A stretch of DNA of 64,000 nt. Source: Rhodococcus triatomae BKS 15-14. GTDB lineage: Bacteria; Actinomycetota; Actinomycetes; Mycobacteriales; Mycobacteriaceae. The translations under genes were made by a program, and so were the position numbers. The stretch lies in contig AODO01000012.1 of NCBI GenBank assembly GCA_000341795.1, forward strand, positions 62,001 through 126,000. Reading direction: 5' to 3'. The number at the start of each line of letters is the position of its first letter. Position 1 is the first letter of the stretch. Positions 25,872-36,106 of the stretch are shown here, piece after piece. The notes below the pieces were generated by a model that ran no database searches, was not told the origin of the DNA, and saw only the letters and a program-made list of their open reading frames with translations.

Positions 25872-25906
25872 TGGGGGAAAGTGGGGTAACGTGGAGCCCA
25901 GTGGTT
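25872..25906 (+). promoter_or_regulatory. MraZ operator: four TGGNN repeats with 10-bp period
   Basis: TGGGG (25872), TGGGG (25882), TGGAG (25892) and TGGTT (25902) are separated by five bases each. MraZ is known to bind such TGGGN repeats spaced by five bases in front of its own operon, so this is the expected autoregulatory site. Confidence 0.7.
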
Positions 25907-26006
25907 CGCCTTGGTGGATCACAGGGCAGTGCGTTCGTTCCCACGAAGAACGAGAGGCTCTCGGGGCGGCCTGTACGGCGTCAGAAAGCCGCAGGGAGGT
26001 GTCGAG

Positions 26007-26438
26007 ATGTTTCTCGGTACCTACACGCCGAAGCTCGATGACAAGGGGCGACTGACGTTGCCCGCGAAGTATCGCGACGCACTGGCGGGAGGGTTGATGG
26101 TCACGAAAGGGCAGGACCACAGCCTCGCGGTGTATCCACGCGAGGAGTTCACGGCACTCGCTCGCCGAGCAGCTGCCGCCTCGCGGAGCAATCCGGAAGC
26201 GCGTGCCTTCGTTCGCGCTCTCGCCGCCGGCGCCGACGAGCAGCATCCCGACGCACAGGGACGCATCACGCTCTCGGCGGACCATCGGCGCTATGCCGGG
26301 CTGACCAAGGAGTGCGTGGTCGTCGGATCGGTCGACTTCCTCGAGATCTGGGATGCCCAAGCCTGGTACGCGTACTCCGACGAGAACGAGGAAACCTACT
26401 CCCAAGCGAGATCCGAATCACTCAGCGAGATCCTGTAG
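26007..26438 (+). CDS. mraZ: Transcriptional regulator MraZ
   Basis: 143 residues with two SpoVT/AbrB-like halves, [20 protein letters not shown] at the N-terminus and [18 protein letters not shown] in the middle; each holds the DxxGRhxlP DNA-contact motif. It forms a ring that binds direct repeats before mraZ and controls the dcw cluster. ATG 26007 has AGGGAGGT five bases upstream. First gene of the division and cell-wall cluster, 157 bases before rsmH. Length and motifs are normal. Confidence 0.95.
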   Translation: MFLGTYTPKLDDKGRLTLPAKYRDALAGGLMVTKGQDHSLAVYPREEFTALARRAAAASRSNPEARAFVRALAAGADEQHPDAQGRITLSADHRRYAGLTKECVVVGSVDFLEIWDAQAWYAYSDENEETYSQARSESLSEIL

Positions 26439-26595
26439 CCGCTTTCGTCGAGGCGAGTGCCGCGCGGCCTCTGCCCGATACCGACCCTGACGCACTTCCC
26501 CAGCGCCAGGTCCGGTGACTCGGACAGAGACCCCGCGGCATCCGCCCCCCACTTCGAACAGCAGAGATGACCGATCAGGACGTAAGGGAGTGCTC

Positions 26596-27621
26596 GTGGA
26601 CGACATGAACCCGCCTGGTGATTCCGATCGTGATCCCTCGCCGGAGTTCGGTCACGTCCCCGTGATGCTCACTCGCGCAGACGAGCTGCTCGGTCCGGCG
26701 ATCACCGCGCAGGCGGACGACGGGACCGGCGCGGTCATGATCGACGCGACGCTCGGGTTGGGTGGCCACTCCGAGCACTTCCTGCGAACCTATCCCGGAC
26801 TTCGGCTGATCGGCCTGGACCGCGACCCCGCGGCCCTGGAGATCGCGGGCAGTCGGCTCGAGCCCTTCGGTGACCGGGTCACGCTGGTGCACACCCGGTA
26901 CGACGGCATCGCGGATGCACTCGAGATCGCCGGCTACGACCAGATCGAGTCCGTGCACGCAATCCTGTTCGATCTCGGAGTGTCCTCGATGCAGCTGGAC
27001 GAGGCCGATCGCGGATTCGCGTACTCGGTCGATGCGCCGCTCGACATGCGAATGGACCCGACGCGCGGGCAGACCGCCGCCGACATCCTCAACACCTACA
27101 GCCACGGCGAGCTCGCTCGGGTGCTGAGCACGTACGGCGAGGAGCGTTTCGCAGGGCGGATCGCGTCGGAGGTGGTGCGGCGGAGGAAGACCGAACCGTT
27201 CACCACCAGCGCCCAGCTGGTCGAGGTGCTCTATGCGTCGATCCCCGCCGCGACGCGGCGCACCGGCGGGCATCCGGCGAAGCGCACGTTCCAGGCGCTC
27301 CGAGTCGAGGTGAACGGCGAACTCGACTCGCTGCGCGACGCGATTCCCGCGGCCCTCGATGCCCTCACCGTCGGCGGACGCGTCGTGTTCATGTCGTACC
27401 AGTCGCTGGAGGACCGACTCGTCAAACAGGAGCTGACTCCACGCACGCGATCCCGCAGTCCGGAAGGGCTGCCCGTCGAGCTGCCGGGGATGGGACCGGA
27501 GTTCGCAATGCGCACGCGTGGTGCAGAACAGGCCAGTGAGCAGGAGATCGAGGAGAACCCGCGGTCGGCGCCGGTCAGATTGCGCTGTGTCGAACGGATT
27601 TCGAGGAGAGCTACGGAATGA
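26596..27621 (+). CDS. rsmH: 16S rRNA (cytosine(1402)-N4)-methyltransferase
   Basis: 341 residues, MraW/RsmH family. The N-terminal [15 protein letters not shown] is the standard opening; the S-adenosylmethionine site is [15 protein letters not shown], followed by GLDRDPAAL and [33 protein letters not shown] is the conserved C-terminal region. It methylates C1402 in the ribosomal P site. GTG 26596 has AAGGGAG five bases upstream; the open frame extends to 26515 but without a ribosome site. The stop overlaps the ftsL-like ATG (ATGA). Confidence 0.95.
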   Translation: MDDMNPPGDSDRDPSPEFGHVPVMLTRADELLGPAITAQADDGTGAVMIDATLGLGGHSEHFLRTYPGLRLIGLDRDPAALEIAGSRLEPFGDRVTLVHTRYDGIADALEIAGYDQIESVHAILFDLGVSSMQLDEADRGFAYSVDAPLDMRMDPTRGQTAADILNTYSHGELARVLSTYGEERFAGRIASEVVRRRKTEPFTTSAQLVEVLYASIPAATRRTGGHPAKRTFQALRVEVNGELDSLRDAIPAALDALTVGGRVVFMSYQSLEDRLVKQELTPRTRSRSPEGLPVELPGMGPEFAMRTRGAEQASEQEIEENPRSAPVRLRCVERISRRATE

Positions 27622-28424
27622 CAGTTCCCGTGCAGGACCGCACTGCGACCAAGCCCGCCCGGGTCGGCCGTCGAGCTCCGGCGAAGACGCCCGATCGCGC
27701 AGTCGCGCGTTCCGGTGCCGCGCAGCGTGCCTACGCCAAGCGCAGCCAGCGTGCCGCGGGCACCGCGTCGGCCCCGACCTCCGCGCGCGCGGGATTCACC
27801 GCCCGTATCCCGTTCGTGGCAGCGGTGATCGGTCTGCTGTCCGTCGGCCTGGCCGTCACTCTGCTCCTCACCACCCGGGCGGCCGAGGATTCGTACAAGC
27901 TCAGCGCGGCCAAGGCCCACAACCAGGAGCTGATCGAGAAGAAGGCCGCGCTCGAACGTGACTCCCGGGCCGCCAACTCGGCGCCCGAGTTGGCACGCAA
28001 GGCGGCCGAGCTGGGGATGATCGCAGCCACCGACGTCGCGCGACTGGTCGTGGCCGACGACGGTTCCGTCACCGTCGTCGGTGAGCCGACGCCGGCGACC
28101 GGCGCGCCGGTGGTGGCACCTGCACCGGCTGCGCCCGGCGCCGCAGGCGCGACACGCGGCGCCGGCGTTGCGGCGGCGGACCTTCCGCCGGTGGGCACGC
28201 GGGCGACCGCAGACCTCGCCCCGATCCCCGCGCGAGCTCCCGCGGCGAACGTGGCCGCGCCGGCGCCCGCCCCCGCGGCAGCTCCCGAGTCCGCCACGCC
28301 GCAGGCAGCCAATTCCCAGCAACCGGCCGCGCGCGATGAACAATTGGTGCCCATGGCACGCGGAGCGCAGACATCGGCGGAAACCGGCACCGGGGGTGCC
28401 GCCGACACCGGCGGTCCCCGGTGA
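27618..28424 (+). CDS. ftsL: FtsL-like septum protein (Rv2164c-like)
   Basis: 268 residues: a basic cytoplasmic N-terminus (about 60 residues), one membrane helix ([20 protein letters not shown]), a short coiled coil ([20 protein letters not shown]) as in FtsL, then about 120 residues of Ala/Pro-rich extracellular tail. FtsL joins FtsQ and FtsB and activates FtsWI. Start and stop overlap rsmH and ftsI by four bases each. The sequence is only weakly like E. coli FtsL, but topology and position between rsmH and ftsI support it. The long low-complexity tail is typical of mycolata. Confidence 0.85.
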   Translation: MTVPVQDRTATKPARVGRRAPAKTPDRAVARSGAAQRAYAKRSQRAAGTASAPTSARAGFTARIPFVAAVIGLLSVGLAVTLLLTTRAAEDSYKLSAAKAHNQELIEKKAALERDSRAANSAPELARKAAELGMIAATDVARLVVADDGSVTVVGEPTPATGAPVVAPAPAAPGAAGATRGAGVAAADLPPVGTRATADLAPIPARAPAANVAAPAPAPAAAPESATPQAANSQQPAARDEQLVPMARGAQTSAETGTGGAADTGGPR

Positions 28425-30316
28425 CCGGAGGTCGCCCCCCTCGACCCCGCCGCGCGAACCCGCGCGGCGGGGTTCGCAGTTCAGGACCGGGCCGCCGGGG
28501 CGAGCGCGGTGGTACCGGCGACTACCGGTTCCGGTACAAGTGGGGCCGACGGGTGATGTTCGGAGCGCTCACCATCGCGGTCGTGCAGCTGCTGTGGATC
28601 CAGGTCGTGCAGGCGCCCCGGTTGTCCGCGGAGGCGGCCGACCAGCGGTCGACGACGTTGATCGAACCGGCGACCCGGGGGTCGATCACCGACCGGAACG
28701 GCAAGCCGGTCGCGTTCACGATGGAGGCGAAGGCGCTGACGTTCCAGCCGCAGAAGGTGCGGAAGGAACTCGAGGAGAAGGCCCGCGAGGAGGGCCGGGA
28801 GCCGAAGGTCGACGAGCGGCTCGAGGAGATCGCCGCGTTCATCCACGACAAGCTCGGCGCTGCCGCCCCGGAGAAGGACGTGCTGTCCAAGCTCAAGAGC
28901 AACACCACCTTCGAGTACCTCGCCCGCAGCGTCGACCCGGACGTCGCGGCGACGGTCGCCGAGAAGTTCCCGGACGAGGTCGGTCTCGAGCGTCAGGACA
29001 TCCGCGAGTACCCGGGAGGGTCGCTCGCCGCGAACCTGGTCGGAGCGACGGGCTGGAACGGTCACGGGCTGCTCGGGCTCGAGGACTCGATGGACTCGAC
29101 CCTCGCCGGCACCGACGGATCACAGACCTACGACCGCGGATCCGACGGCGCGGTCATCCCCGGCAGCTGGCGGGACAAGCAACCGGCGGTCGACGGCTCC
29201 GGCGTCGAACTGACCATCGACGCCGACCTGCAGTTCTACGTGCAGCAGCAGGTGCAGAGGGCCAAGGACCTGTCGGGTGCGAAGAACGCGTCGGCGGTGG
29301 TGCTCGACTCGCACACCGGCGAGGTGCTGGCGATGTCCAACGACAACACCTTCGACCCGTCCATCGGCGTCGGCAAGAACGTGAACAAGGAACTCGGCAA
29401 CCTGTCGGTCAGCACACCGTTCGAACCGGGATCGGTGAACAAGATCGTCACCGCCGCGGCCGCGATCGAGTACGGGCTGACCAAGCCGGACGAGGTGCTG
29501 CAGGTACCCGGCACCATCCAGATGTCCGGGGTGTCGGTGAAGGACGCCTGGGATCACGGCGTCGTCCCGTACACGACCACCGGAGTCTTCGGGAAGTCGT
29601 CGAACGTCGGCACGCTGATGCTCGCGCAGCGGGTCGGGGAGGACCGGTACGCCGACATGCTCGACAAGTTCGGACTCGGTCAGCGCACCGAGGTCGGGTT
29701 GCCCGGTGAGAGCGCGGGCAGTGTGCCCACCCGTGACCAGTGGTCCGGCGGCACCTTCGCGAATCTGCCGATCGGTCAGGGTCTGTCGATGACCCTGTTG
29801 CAGATGGCGGGCATGTACCAGGCCATCGCGAACGACGGTGTGCGGATCGCTCCGCGAATCGTGCGGGCAACCGTGGACGCCGACGGCAACCGCACGCCGA
29901 CCGAGCACCCGGAGGGTGTGCAGGTGGTCAGCGAGCAGACGGCGGTCACGGTCCGGGACATGTTCCGTTCGGTCACCCAGCGCGACCCCATGGGTTACCA
30001 GCAGGGCACCGGCGCCGCGGCGTCCGTCGAGGGCTATCAGGTCAGCGGCAAGACGGGTACGGCCCAACAGGTCGATCCGGCGTGCAAGTGCTACTCGAAC
30101 TCGAACTACTGGATCACGTTCGCCGGAATCGCGCCCGCGGACAACCCGAGGTTCGTGATCGGGATCATGCTGGACGCGCCCGTGCGCAGTGCGGACGGGT
30201 CGGGCGGTCAGTCCGCGGCCCCGCTCTTCCACGACATCGCGTCGTGGATCCTGCAGCGGGACCGGATCCCGCTCTCCCCGGATCCCGGACGCCAGTTGGT
30301 GCTGCAGGCGGACTGA
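28421..30316 (+). CDS. ftsI: Peptidoglycan D,D-transpeptidase FtsI (PbpB, class B PBP)
   Basis: 631 residues. Short basic cytoplasmic N-terminus, one membrane helix (VMFGALTIAVVQLLWIQV), the PBP dimer domain, and a transpeptidase domain with SVNK (Ser338 active, Lys341), SSN (393-395) and KTGT (544-547). It cross-links septal peptidoglycan with FtsW. No PASTA domains are present, as in mycobacterial PbpB. GTG 28421 overlaps the ftsL stop (GTGA). A 162-base gap follows before murE, so murE may have its own promoter. Confidence 0.95.
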   Translation: MTGGRPPRPRRANPRGGVRSSGPGRRGERGGTGDYRFRYKWGRRVMFGALTIAVVQLLWIQVVQAPRLSAEAADQRSTTLIEPATRGSITDRNGKPVAFTMEAKALTFQPQKVRKELEEKAREEGREPKVDERLEEIAAFIHDKLGAAAPEKDVLSKLKSNTTFEYLARSVDPDVAATVAEKFPDEVGLERQDIREYPGGSLAANLVGATGWNGHGLLGLEDSMDSTLAGTDGSQTYDRGSDGAVIPGSWRDKQPAVDGSGVELTIDADLQFYVQQQVQRAKDLSGAKNASAVVLDSHTGEVLAMSNDNTFDPSIGVGKNVNKELGNLSVSTPFEPGSVNKIVTAAAAIEYGLTKPDEVLQVPGTIQMSGVSVKDAWDHGVVPYTTTGVFGKSSNVGTLMLAQRVGEDRYADMLDKFGLGQRTEVGLPGESAGSVPTRDQWSGGTFANLPIGQGLSMTLLQMAGMYQAIANDGVRIAPRIVRATVDADGNRTPTEHPEGVQVVSEQTAVTVRDMFRSVTQRDPMGYQQGTGAAASVEGYQVSGKTGTAQQVDPACKCYSNSNYWITFAGIAPADNPRFVIGIMLDAPVRSADGSGGQSAAPLFHDIASWILQRDRIPLSPDPGRQLVLQAD

Positions 30317-30348
30317 ACACCTCGGCGTGTCACCGGTGGGGCGCCGCT

Positions 30349-30407
30349 CGTGTCACGTGCGGGGCGCCGCCTCCCCGCCGTGTCGGACCCGCCGGTAACG
30401 TGACACG
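30349..30407. repeat. Inverted repeat in the ftsI-murE gap
   Basis: CGTGTCACGT at 30349-30358 and ACGTGACACG at 30398-30407 are perfect complements 39 bases apart; a third related copy, GTGTCACCGGTG, starts at 30337. Could be a regulator site or a leader structure before murE. Confidence 0.5.
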
Positions 30408-30478
30408 TCGGCCGAGAGCCGACCGGCATCCGAAATCACAGTCAGCGCACGACCTCGTCCGAGAGGAGTCACCTGCCC

Positions 30479-32074
30479 GTGCAAGGGACCAACGACAGCG
30501 CCGAGGAGGGCTCGCAGAGCGTGCCCCCCGGATTGCGGCCCGCGCAGCCACCGACGACGGCGGTGGCGACGCTGGCGCAGCTCGTCGGGGCGAGCCTGCA
30601 GTGGCCGACCGGCGGCGGTGCCGACGAGGACGTCACGGTGACGGGTGTCGACCTGCGCGCGCAGGGCATCGTGCCCGGTGATCTGTTCGCGGCGCTGCCC
30701 GGTGCCCGGGCGCACGGCGCCGACTATGCGGGCGAGGCGGTCGGACGAGGCGCGACCGCCGTCCTCACCGACCCCGCAGGCGTGGCCCGGATCGGATCGC
30801 TACCGGTGCCTGTGCTCGTGCATCCCGACCCGCGTTCGGTGCTCGGAGCCGTCTCCGCGGCCGTGTACGGCGACCCGTCGCGGCGGCTGCGGATCGTCGG
30901 GATCACCGGCACGTCGGGGAAGACCACGACGTCCTACCTGGTGGAGGCGGGACTGGCGGCGGCCGGCCGCCGCCCCGGACTCGTGGGCACCATCGAGACC
31001 CGGATCGACGGCAAGCAGGTGCCGAGCGCACTCACGACGCCCGAAGCGCCGCAGCTCCACGCGCTGTTCGCCGCGATGCTCGAACGCGACGTCGACACCG
31101 TCGTGATGGAGGTGTCGAGCCACGCGCTGGCACTCGGCCGCGTGGACGGCACCCGGTTCGCGGTGGGGGCGTTCACCAATCTGTCGCAGGATCACCTCGA
31201 CTTCCATGCCGGGCTCGACGACTACTTCGCCGCGAAGGCCCGACTGTTCGATCCCCGGTCGACGGTCCACGCCGAACGGTCGGTGGTGTGCGTCGACGAC
31301 GAGTGGGGCCGGAAGATGGCCGATGTCGTCGGCGCGGTCGCCGTGACGGTCGCGACGACCGCCGGCAACGCCCAGTGGACGGCGGGCGAGGTCGTCACCG
31401 CCCCCGACGGGTCGCAGTCCTTCACCGTGACCACGCCGGACGGGCACGAGCTCGCCGCGTCCCTGCGTCTTCCGGGCCGGTACAACGTCGCGAACGCGCT
31501 CGTCGCGCTGGCGGTGCTGCACGAGTGCGGGATCGCGCCGGCGGATGCGGTGCACGGGTTGGCCGAGGTGGACGTGCCGGGCCGGGTCCAGCGCATCGAC
31601 CGCGGTCAGCGATTCCTCGCCGTCGTCGACTACGCGCACAAGCCGGCGGCGCTCGAAGCCGTCATCGCCACGCTCCGCGGGCAGAGCACCGGCCGCCTCG
31701 CCGTGGTCGTCGGGGCAGGCGGTGACCGCGACCACGGCAAGCGGCCGCTGATGGGCGAGGGCGGCGCCAGGGGAGCGGACCTGCTGGTCGTCACCGACGA
31801 CAATCCGCGCAGCGAGGATCCGGCCGAGATCCGGCGGGCGCTGCTCGCCGGTGCCCTGGCGGTGCCGGACGGCGAACGTGGCGAGGTACGGGAGATCGGC
31901 GACCGGGCCGCGGCGATCGCGGCGGCCGTCGAGTGGGCGCGCCCCGGCGACGTCGTGCTCGTCGCAGGCAAGGGACACGAGATCGGACAGGAGATTGACG
32001 GGGTGAAGCACCCATTCGACGACCGCGAGGTCCTCGCTGAGGCCATCGACCGGGTGATCGGGGTGGAGCGGTGA
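30479..32074 (+). CDS. murE: UDP-N-acetylmuramoyl-tripeptide synthetase, meso-DAP adding
   Basis: 531 residues, Mur ligase fold. The ATP loop is [11 protein letters not shown] with Lys148. The substrate motif is DNPR at 441-444, which selects meso-diaminopimelate over lysine, as expected for mycolata. [15 protein letters not shown] and [15 protein letters not shown] are further family blocks. The enzyme adds meso-DAP to UDP-MurNAc-L-Ala-D-Glu in the cytoplasm. GTG 30479 has GAGAGGAG eight bases upstream. It starts a tightly coupled run: murF begins four bases before its stop. Confidence 0.96.
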   Translation: MQGTNDSAEEGSQSVPPGLRPAQPPTTAVATLAQLVGASLQWPTGGGADEDVTVTGVDLRAQGIVPGDLFAALPGARAHGADYAGEAVGRGATAVLTDPAGVARIGSLPVPVLVHPDPRSVLGAVSAAVYGDPSRRLRIVGITGTSGKTTTSYLVEAGLAAAGRRPGLVGTIETRIDGKQVPSALTTPEAPQLHALFAAMLERDVDTVVMEVSSHALALGRVDGTRFAVGAFTNLSQDHLDFHAGLDDYFAAKARLFDPRSTVHAERSVVCVDDEWGRKMADVVGAVAVTVATTAGNAQWTAGEVVTAPDGSQSFTVTTPDGHELAASLRLPGRYNVANALVALAVLHECGIAPADAVHGLAEVDVPGRVQRIDRGQRFLAVVDYAHKPAALEAVIATLRGQSTGRLAVVVGAGGDRDHGKRPLMGEGGARGADLLVVTDDNPRSEDPAEIRRALLAGALAVPDGERGEVREIGDRAAAIAAAVEWARPGDVVLVAGKGHEIGQEIDGVKHPFDDREVLAEAIDRVIGVER

Positions 32075-33576
32075 TCGAGATGTCACTCGCCCGGCTCGCG
32101 GAGGTCGTCGGCGGCACCCTGCGCGATGTTCCGGATCCGGATGCCCTGGTCACCGGAACGGTGGAGTTCGACTCGCGGAAGGTGACGCCCGGCGGCCTGT
32201 TCCTGGCGCTGCCGGGGGCCCGGGTGGACGGACACGAGCACGCTGCCGCAGCCGTCGAGGCCGGGGCCGTCGCGGTCCTGGCCGCGCGTCCGGTGGGAGT
32301 CCCGGCGATCGTCGTGGAGCCCCTCGGCCCCTCCGACAGCAATGCGATGGCCCTCGAGCACGACGTCGACGGGTCGGGCGCGGCGGTACTCGCGGCGCTG
32401 GCCCGGCTCGCCCGCAGCGTGACCTCGGAGCTGCCGGATCTCACCGTCGTCGGTGTCACCGGTTCGTCCGGCAAGACGTCCACGAAGGACCTGCTCGCCG
32501 CGGTGCTCGCTCCGCTCGGTCCGGTGGTGGCGCCACCCGGGTCGTTCAACAACGAGCTGGGCCACCCCTGGACGGCGCTGCGCGCCGATCGCGACACCCG
32601 GTTCCTGGCGCTGGAGCTGTCCGCCCGCGGTGTCGGCCACGTCGCCGCGCTGGCCCGGGCGGTTCCGCCGCGGATCGGCGTCGTGCTCAACGTCGGCACC
32701 GCGCATCTCGGAGAGTTCGGGTCCCGCGAGGCGATTGCGCTGGCGAAGGGTGAGCTGGTGGAGGCGCTGCCGCCCGCGGAGGACGGCGGCGTCGCGGTGC
32801 TCAACGCCGACGACCGCCTGGTGTCCGCGATGGCGCACCGGACCAGCGCCCGGGTGGTCACGGTCGGGCTGTCGTCCTCGGCGGACGTGCGGGCTGTCGA
32901 CGTCCAGCTCGACGACCAGGCGCGGGCCGAGTTCACCCTGGTGACAGCTGCCGGGAGCGTGCGTGTGACGCTCGGGGTGCACGGCGAGCACCAGGTCGGC
33001 AACGCGCTCGCCGCGGCCGCGGTCGCGCTGGAGTGCGGTGCCACGCTCGACCAGGTCGCGGCGGCACTGGGTGGTGCCCGCGCGGTGTCGGTGAAGCGGA
33101 TGGACGTGCAGACCCGCGCCGACGGCGTCACCGTCGTCAACGACTCCTACAATGCGAATCCCGATTCGGTGCGCGCGGCACTCAAGGCGCTCGTGACGAT
33201 GGGACGCTCCGCCGCCACGCCGCGTCGCACGTGGGCGGTGCTCGGCGAGATGGCCGAACTCGGCCCGAACACCGTCATCGAGCACGACGCGATCGGACGG
33301 TTCCTGGTCCGCCTCGACGTGAGCCGTCTGATCGTCGTCGGCGAGGGGCGACCGCTGCGGGGTATGCACCAGGGCGCGGTCATGGAAGGTTCGTGGGGTG
33401 ACGAGTCGATGCTGGTTCCGGATCCGGAGGCGGCACTGGAGGTCCTGCGGCGCGAGGTGCGCCCCGGTGACATCGTGTTGGTGAAGGCTTCACAGTCGGT
33501 CGGCCTGTGGACGGTGGCCGAGGCGCTGCTGGCGGATGTGCACGATCCCGAGACGAGCGAGGAGCACGACCGGTGA
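32071..33576 (+). CDS. murF: UDP-N-acetylmuramoyl-tripeptide--D-alanyl-D-alanine ligase
   Basis: 501 residues, Mur ligase with ATP loop [13 protein letters not shown] (Lys135) and the family blocks [25 protein letters not shown] and [15 protein letters not shown]. It adds D-Ala-D-Ala to the UDP-MurNAc tripeptide. GTG 32071 overlaps the murE stop and its own stop overlaps mraY, both as GTGA. No D-Ala-D-Ala ligase gene is in this cluster, as in other actinobacteria. Confidence 0.96.
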   Translation: MIEMSLARLAEVVGGTLRDVPDPDALVTGTVEFDSRKVTPGGLFLALPGARVDGHEHAAAAVEAGAVAVLAARPVGVPAIVVEPLGPSDSNAMALEHDVDGSGAAVLAALARLARSVTSELPDLTVVGVTGSSGKTSTKDLLAAVLAPLGPVVAPPGSFNNELGHPWTALRADRDTRFLALELSARGVGHVAALARAVPPRIGVVLNVGTAHLGEFGSREAIALAKGELVEALPPAEDGGVAVLNADDRLVSAMAHRTSARVVTVGLSSSADVRAVDVQLDDQARAEFTLVTAAGSVRVTLGVHGEHQVGNALAAAAVALECGATLDQVAAALGGARAVSVKRMDVQTRADGVTVVNDSYNANPDSVRAALKALVTMGRSAATPRRTWAVLGEMAELGPNTVIEHDAIGRFLVRLDVSRLIVVGEGRPLRGMHQGAVMEGSWGDESMLVPDPEAALEVLRREVRPGDIVLVKASQSVGLWTVAEALLADVHDPETSEEHDR

Positions 33577-34652
33577 GACAGATCCTCTTCGCAGGGGGCA
33601 TCGCGCTGGCGGTGTCGATCCTGCTGACGCCGGTGCTGATCAAGGCGTTCTCGCGGCAGGGATTCGGCCAGGAGATCCGCGTCGAGGGGCCGGAGAGCCA
33701 CCAGGCCAAGCGCGGCACGCCCACGATGGGCGGTGTCGCGATCATCATCGGTCTGTGGGCCGGCTACTGGGGTTCGCACCTGATCGGCATCGGATACGAC
33801 GCGGACGGCCCGAGCGCGTCGGGTCTGCTCGTCCTGGGACTGACGACGATTCTCGGCGCCGTCGGCTTCCTCGACGACTTCATCAAGATCCGCAAGCAGC
33901 GGAATTTGGGCCTGAACAAGACCGCGAAACTGGTCGGCCAGCTCGTCGCCGCCGTCGTGTTCGGTGTCCTCGCGCTGCAGTTCCGGGGCGAGTCCGGTCT
34001 GACACCGGGCAGCCTGCACCTGTCGTACGTCCGGGACATCACCACGGTGACGATGGGCTCCGTGGTGTTCATCCTGTTCGTCTACCTGCTGGTCAGCGCG
34101 TGGTCGAATGCGGTGAACCTCACCGACGGACTGGACGGTCTAGCCGCCGGATCGATGACCCTGGTACTCGGTGCGTACACGGTCATCACGTTCTGGCAGT
34201 ACCGCAACGCGTGCGAGACGAATCCCGGCAAGGGGTGCTACGACGTCCGTGACCCCCTCGACCTCGCCCTGATCTGTGCGGCCGCAGCGGGCGCGTGCAT
34301 CGGCTTCCTGTGGTGGAACGCGGCCCCGGCGAAGATCTTCATGGGTGACACCGGATCACTCGCCCTCGGTGGTCTGCTGGCAGGCCTGTCCATCACCACC
34401 CGCACCGAACTGCTCATGGTCGTCGTCGGTGCGCTGTTCGTCGCCGAAGCCGCGTCGGTCGTCATCCAGGTCGCGGTGTTCCGGTCCAGCCGGAGACGGG
34501 TGTTCCGGATGGCGCCCTTCCACCACCACTTCGAACTCGGTGGCTGGGCGGAAACCACGGTGATCATCAGATTCTGGCTGCTCGCCGCGATAGCGTCGGC
34601 CGTCGGTCTGGCGCTCTTCTACAGCGAGTACCTCGCGGTGGTCGGGGACTGA
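33573..34652 (+). CDS. mraY: Phospho-N-acetylmuramoyl-pentapeptide-transferase
   Basis: 359 residues and about ten membrane helices. It transfers phospho-MurNAc-pentapeptide to undecaprenyl (or decaprenyl) phosphate, making lipid I. Key sites: [14 protein letters not shown] in the first loop, [14 protein letters not shown] with the Asp pair, [15 protein letters not shown] with the magnesium aspartates, [14 protein letters not shown], and the C-terminal [15 protein letters not shown] 33573 overlaps murF (GTGA), and its stop shares one base with the murD ATG. Confidence 0.97.
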   Translation: MRQILFAGGIALAVSILLTPVLIKAFSRQGFGQEIRVEGPESHQAKRGTPTMGGVAIIIGLWAGYWGSHLIGIGYDADGPSASGLLVLGLTTILGAVGFLDDFIKIRKQRNLGLNKTAKLVGQLVAAVVFGVLALQFRGESGLTPGSLHLSYVRDITTVTMGSVVFILFVYLLVSAWSNAVNLTDGLDGLAAGSMTLVLGAYTVITFWQYRNACETNPGKGCYDVRDPLDLALICAAAAGACIGFLWWNAAPAKIFMGDTGSLALGGLLAGLSITTRTELLMVVVGALFVAEAASVVIQVAVFRSSRRRVFRMAPFHHHFELGGWAETTVIIRFWLLAAIASAVGLALFYSEYLAVVGD

Positions 34653-36106
34653 TGGTGGACACGGCAGGAGCACTTCCCGACGAGCTCGCCCGGCTGCGAG
34701 GCGCCCACGTCCTGGTGACGGGAGCGGGGATCTCCGGCCGCGCGCTGGTCGCACCGCTGCGCGACCTCGGCGCCGCGGTCACCCTCACCGACGGCAACGC
34801 CGACTCGCTCCGCGCGGCCGGCCTCGACCTCGACGTGCCGACCGTGACGCCCGAGGGCGCCGTCGCGGGGATCGACGGCTTCTCTCAGGTCGTGACGAGC
34901 CCCGGCTGGCGCCCTGATTCGCCGGTGCTGTCCGCGGCTGCGGGTGCGGGGATCCCGATCTGGGGTGACGTCGAATTCGCGTGGCGGCTGGACCGGTCCG
35001 GCGTCCACGGACCGGCGCGCGACTGGCTCGTGGTGACCGGAACGAACGGCAAGACCACGACGACCTCGATGCTGGAGTCGATTCTGCGCGCCGCCGGGAT
35101 CGCCGCGGTCGCGTGCGGAAACATCGGTCTTCCGGTGACGGACGCCCTGCGGTCCGAGTCGCCGCGCTACACCGCGCTGGCGGTGGAGCTGTCGAGCTTC
35201 CAGTTGTTCTGGGCGCCGTCCGTGCATCCGGCGGCGGGCGCGGTGCTCAACATCGCCGAGGACCATCTCGACTGGCACGGCGGCATGGAGGGTTATGTCG
35301 AAGCGAAGGCGCAGGCGCTGACCGGCGACGTCGGGGTGCTCGGACTCGACGATCCGGTTGCGGCGGGGCTGCGCGATCGTCCGGGTATCGCCCGGACCGT
35401 CGGATTCCGCATCGGGGTGCCCGGTGTCGGCGAACTGGGCGTCGAGAACGGGTCGCTGGTGGACCGTGCGTTCGCCACCGACGAACGACTCGCCGACGTC
35501 GGCGACGTCACCCCGCCGGGACCGGCAGGACTGATGGATGCCCTCGCCGCGGCGGCACTGGCCCGCTCGATCGGGGTGGCCGCGGATGCCGTGCATGAGG
35601 GGCTGCGGACCTACCAGGTCGGACCGCACCGGGCGGCGAGGGTCGCCGAGGTCGGTGGGGTGACGTATGTCGACGACTCGAAGGCGACCAATCCGCACGC
35701 GGCGCGAACCTCGCTGCTGGCGCACCCGCGGGTGGTGTGGATCGCGGGCGGGCTGCTCAAGGGTGCGAGTGTCGACGAGCTCGTCGCCGAGGTCGTCGAT
35801 CGTCTCGTCGCCGCGGTGCTGTTCGGTCGTGACGCCGGGCAGATCGCGGATGCGCTCGCCCGACACGCACCGCACGTCCCCGTGCACCGCGTCGAACCGG
35901 GGCACGATGAGCACGTGAAGTCGACCGATGCACCCGATGCCGTGATGGCCCGCGCGGTGCGGGTCGCCGCCGATGCGGCCCACCCGGGTGACGCGGTGCT
36001 GCTCGCACCGGCGGCGGCGTCACTGGACATGTTCTCCGATTACGGCCACCGCGGCCGCAGCTTCGCCGCGGCCGTGCACGCGCTGGCGGACGATGGCGCC
36101 CCCTGA
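34652..36106 (+). CDS. murD: UDP-N-acetylmuramoylalanine--D-glutamate ligase
   Basis: 484 residues. Rossmann-like N-terminal domain (HVLVTGAGISGRALVAPL), ATP loop VVTGTNGKTTTTS with Lys134, and the third-domain motif VDDSKATNPHAARTSL. It adds D-Glu to UDP-MurNAc-L-Ala. Start shares one base with the mraY stop (TGATG). Its last 14 bases overlap the ftsW start, the largest overlap in the cluster. Confidence 0.96.
   Translation: MVDTAGALPDELARLRGAHVLVTGAGISGRALVAPLRDLGAAVTLTDGNADSLRAAGLDLDVPTVTPEGAVAGIDGFSQVVTSPGWRPDSPVLSAAAGAGIPIWGDVEFAWRLDRSGVHGPARDWLVVTGTNGKTTTTSMLESILRAAGIAAVACGNIGLPVTDALRSESPRYTALAVELSSFQLFWAPSVHPAAGAVLNIAEDHLDWHGGMEGYVEAKAQALTGDVGVLGLDDPVAAGLRDRPGIARTVGFRIGVPGVGELGVENGSLVDRAFATDERLADVGDVTPPGPAGLMDALAAAALARSIGVAADAVHEGLRTYQVGPHRAARVAEVGGVTYVDDSKATNPHAARTSLLAHPRVVWIAGGLLKGASVDELVAEVVDRLVAAVLFGRDAGQIADALARHAPHVPVHRVEPGHDEHVKSTDAPDAVMARAVRVAADAAHPGDAVLLAPAAASLDMFSDYGHRGRSFAAAVHALADDGAP

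Larger units (their letters stand above)
25570..26006 (+). other. mraZ upstream regulatory region, no gene
   Basis: This 437-base stretch has no convincing coding frame. It holds a C-rich block with four CCCCA pentamers (25636-25674), a direct repeat of GTGTTCGCC at 25845-25853 and 25856-25864, the MraZ box array (25872-25906) and the mraZ ribosome site AGGGAGGT just before ATG 26007. I could not assign a -10/-35 pair with confidence. Confidence 0.6.

Noticed and set aside
25574-26041. Open frame of 155 codons upstream of mraZ
   Set aside because: It runs through the terminator and MraZ boxes into mraZ out of frame and has no protein-like composition.
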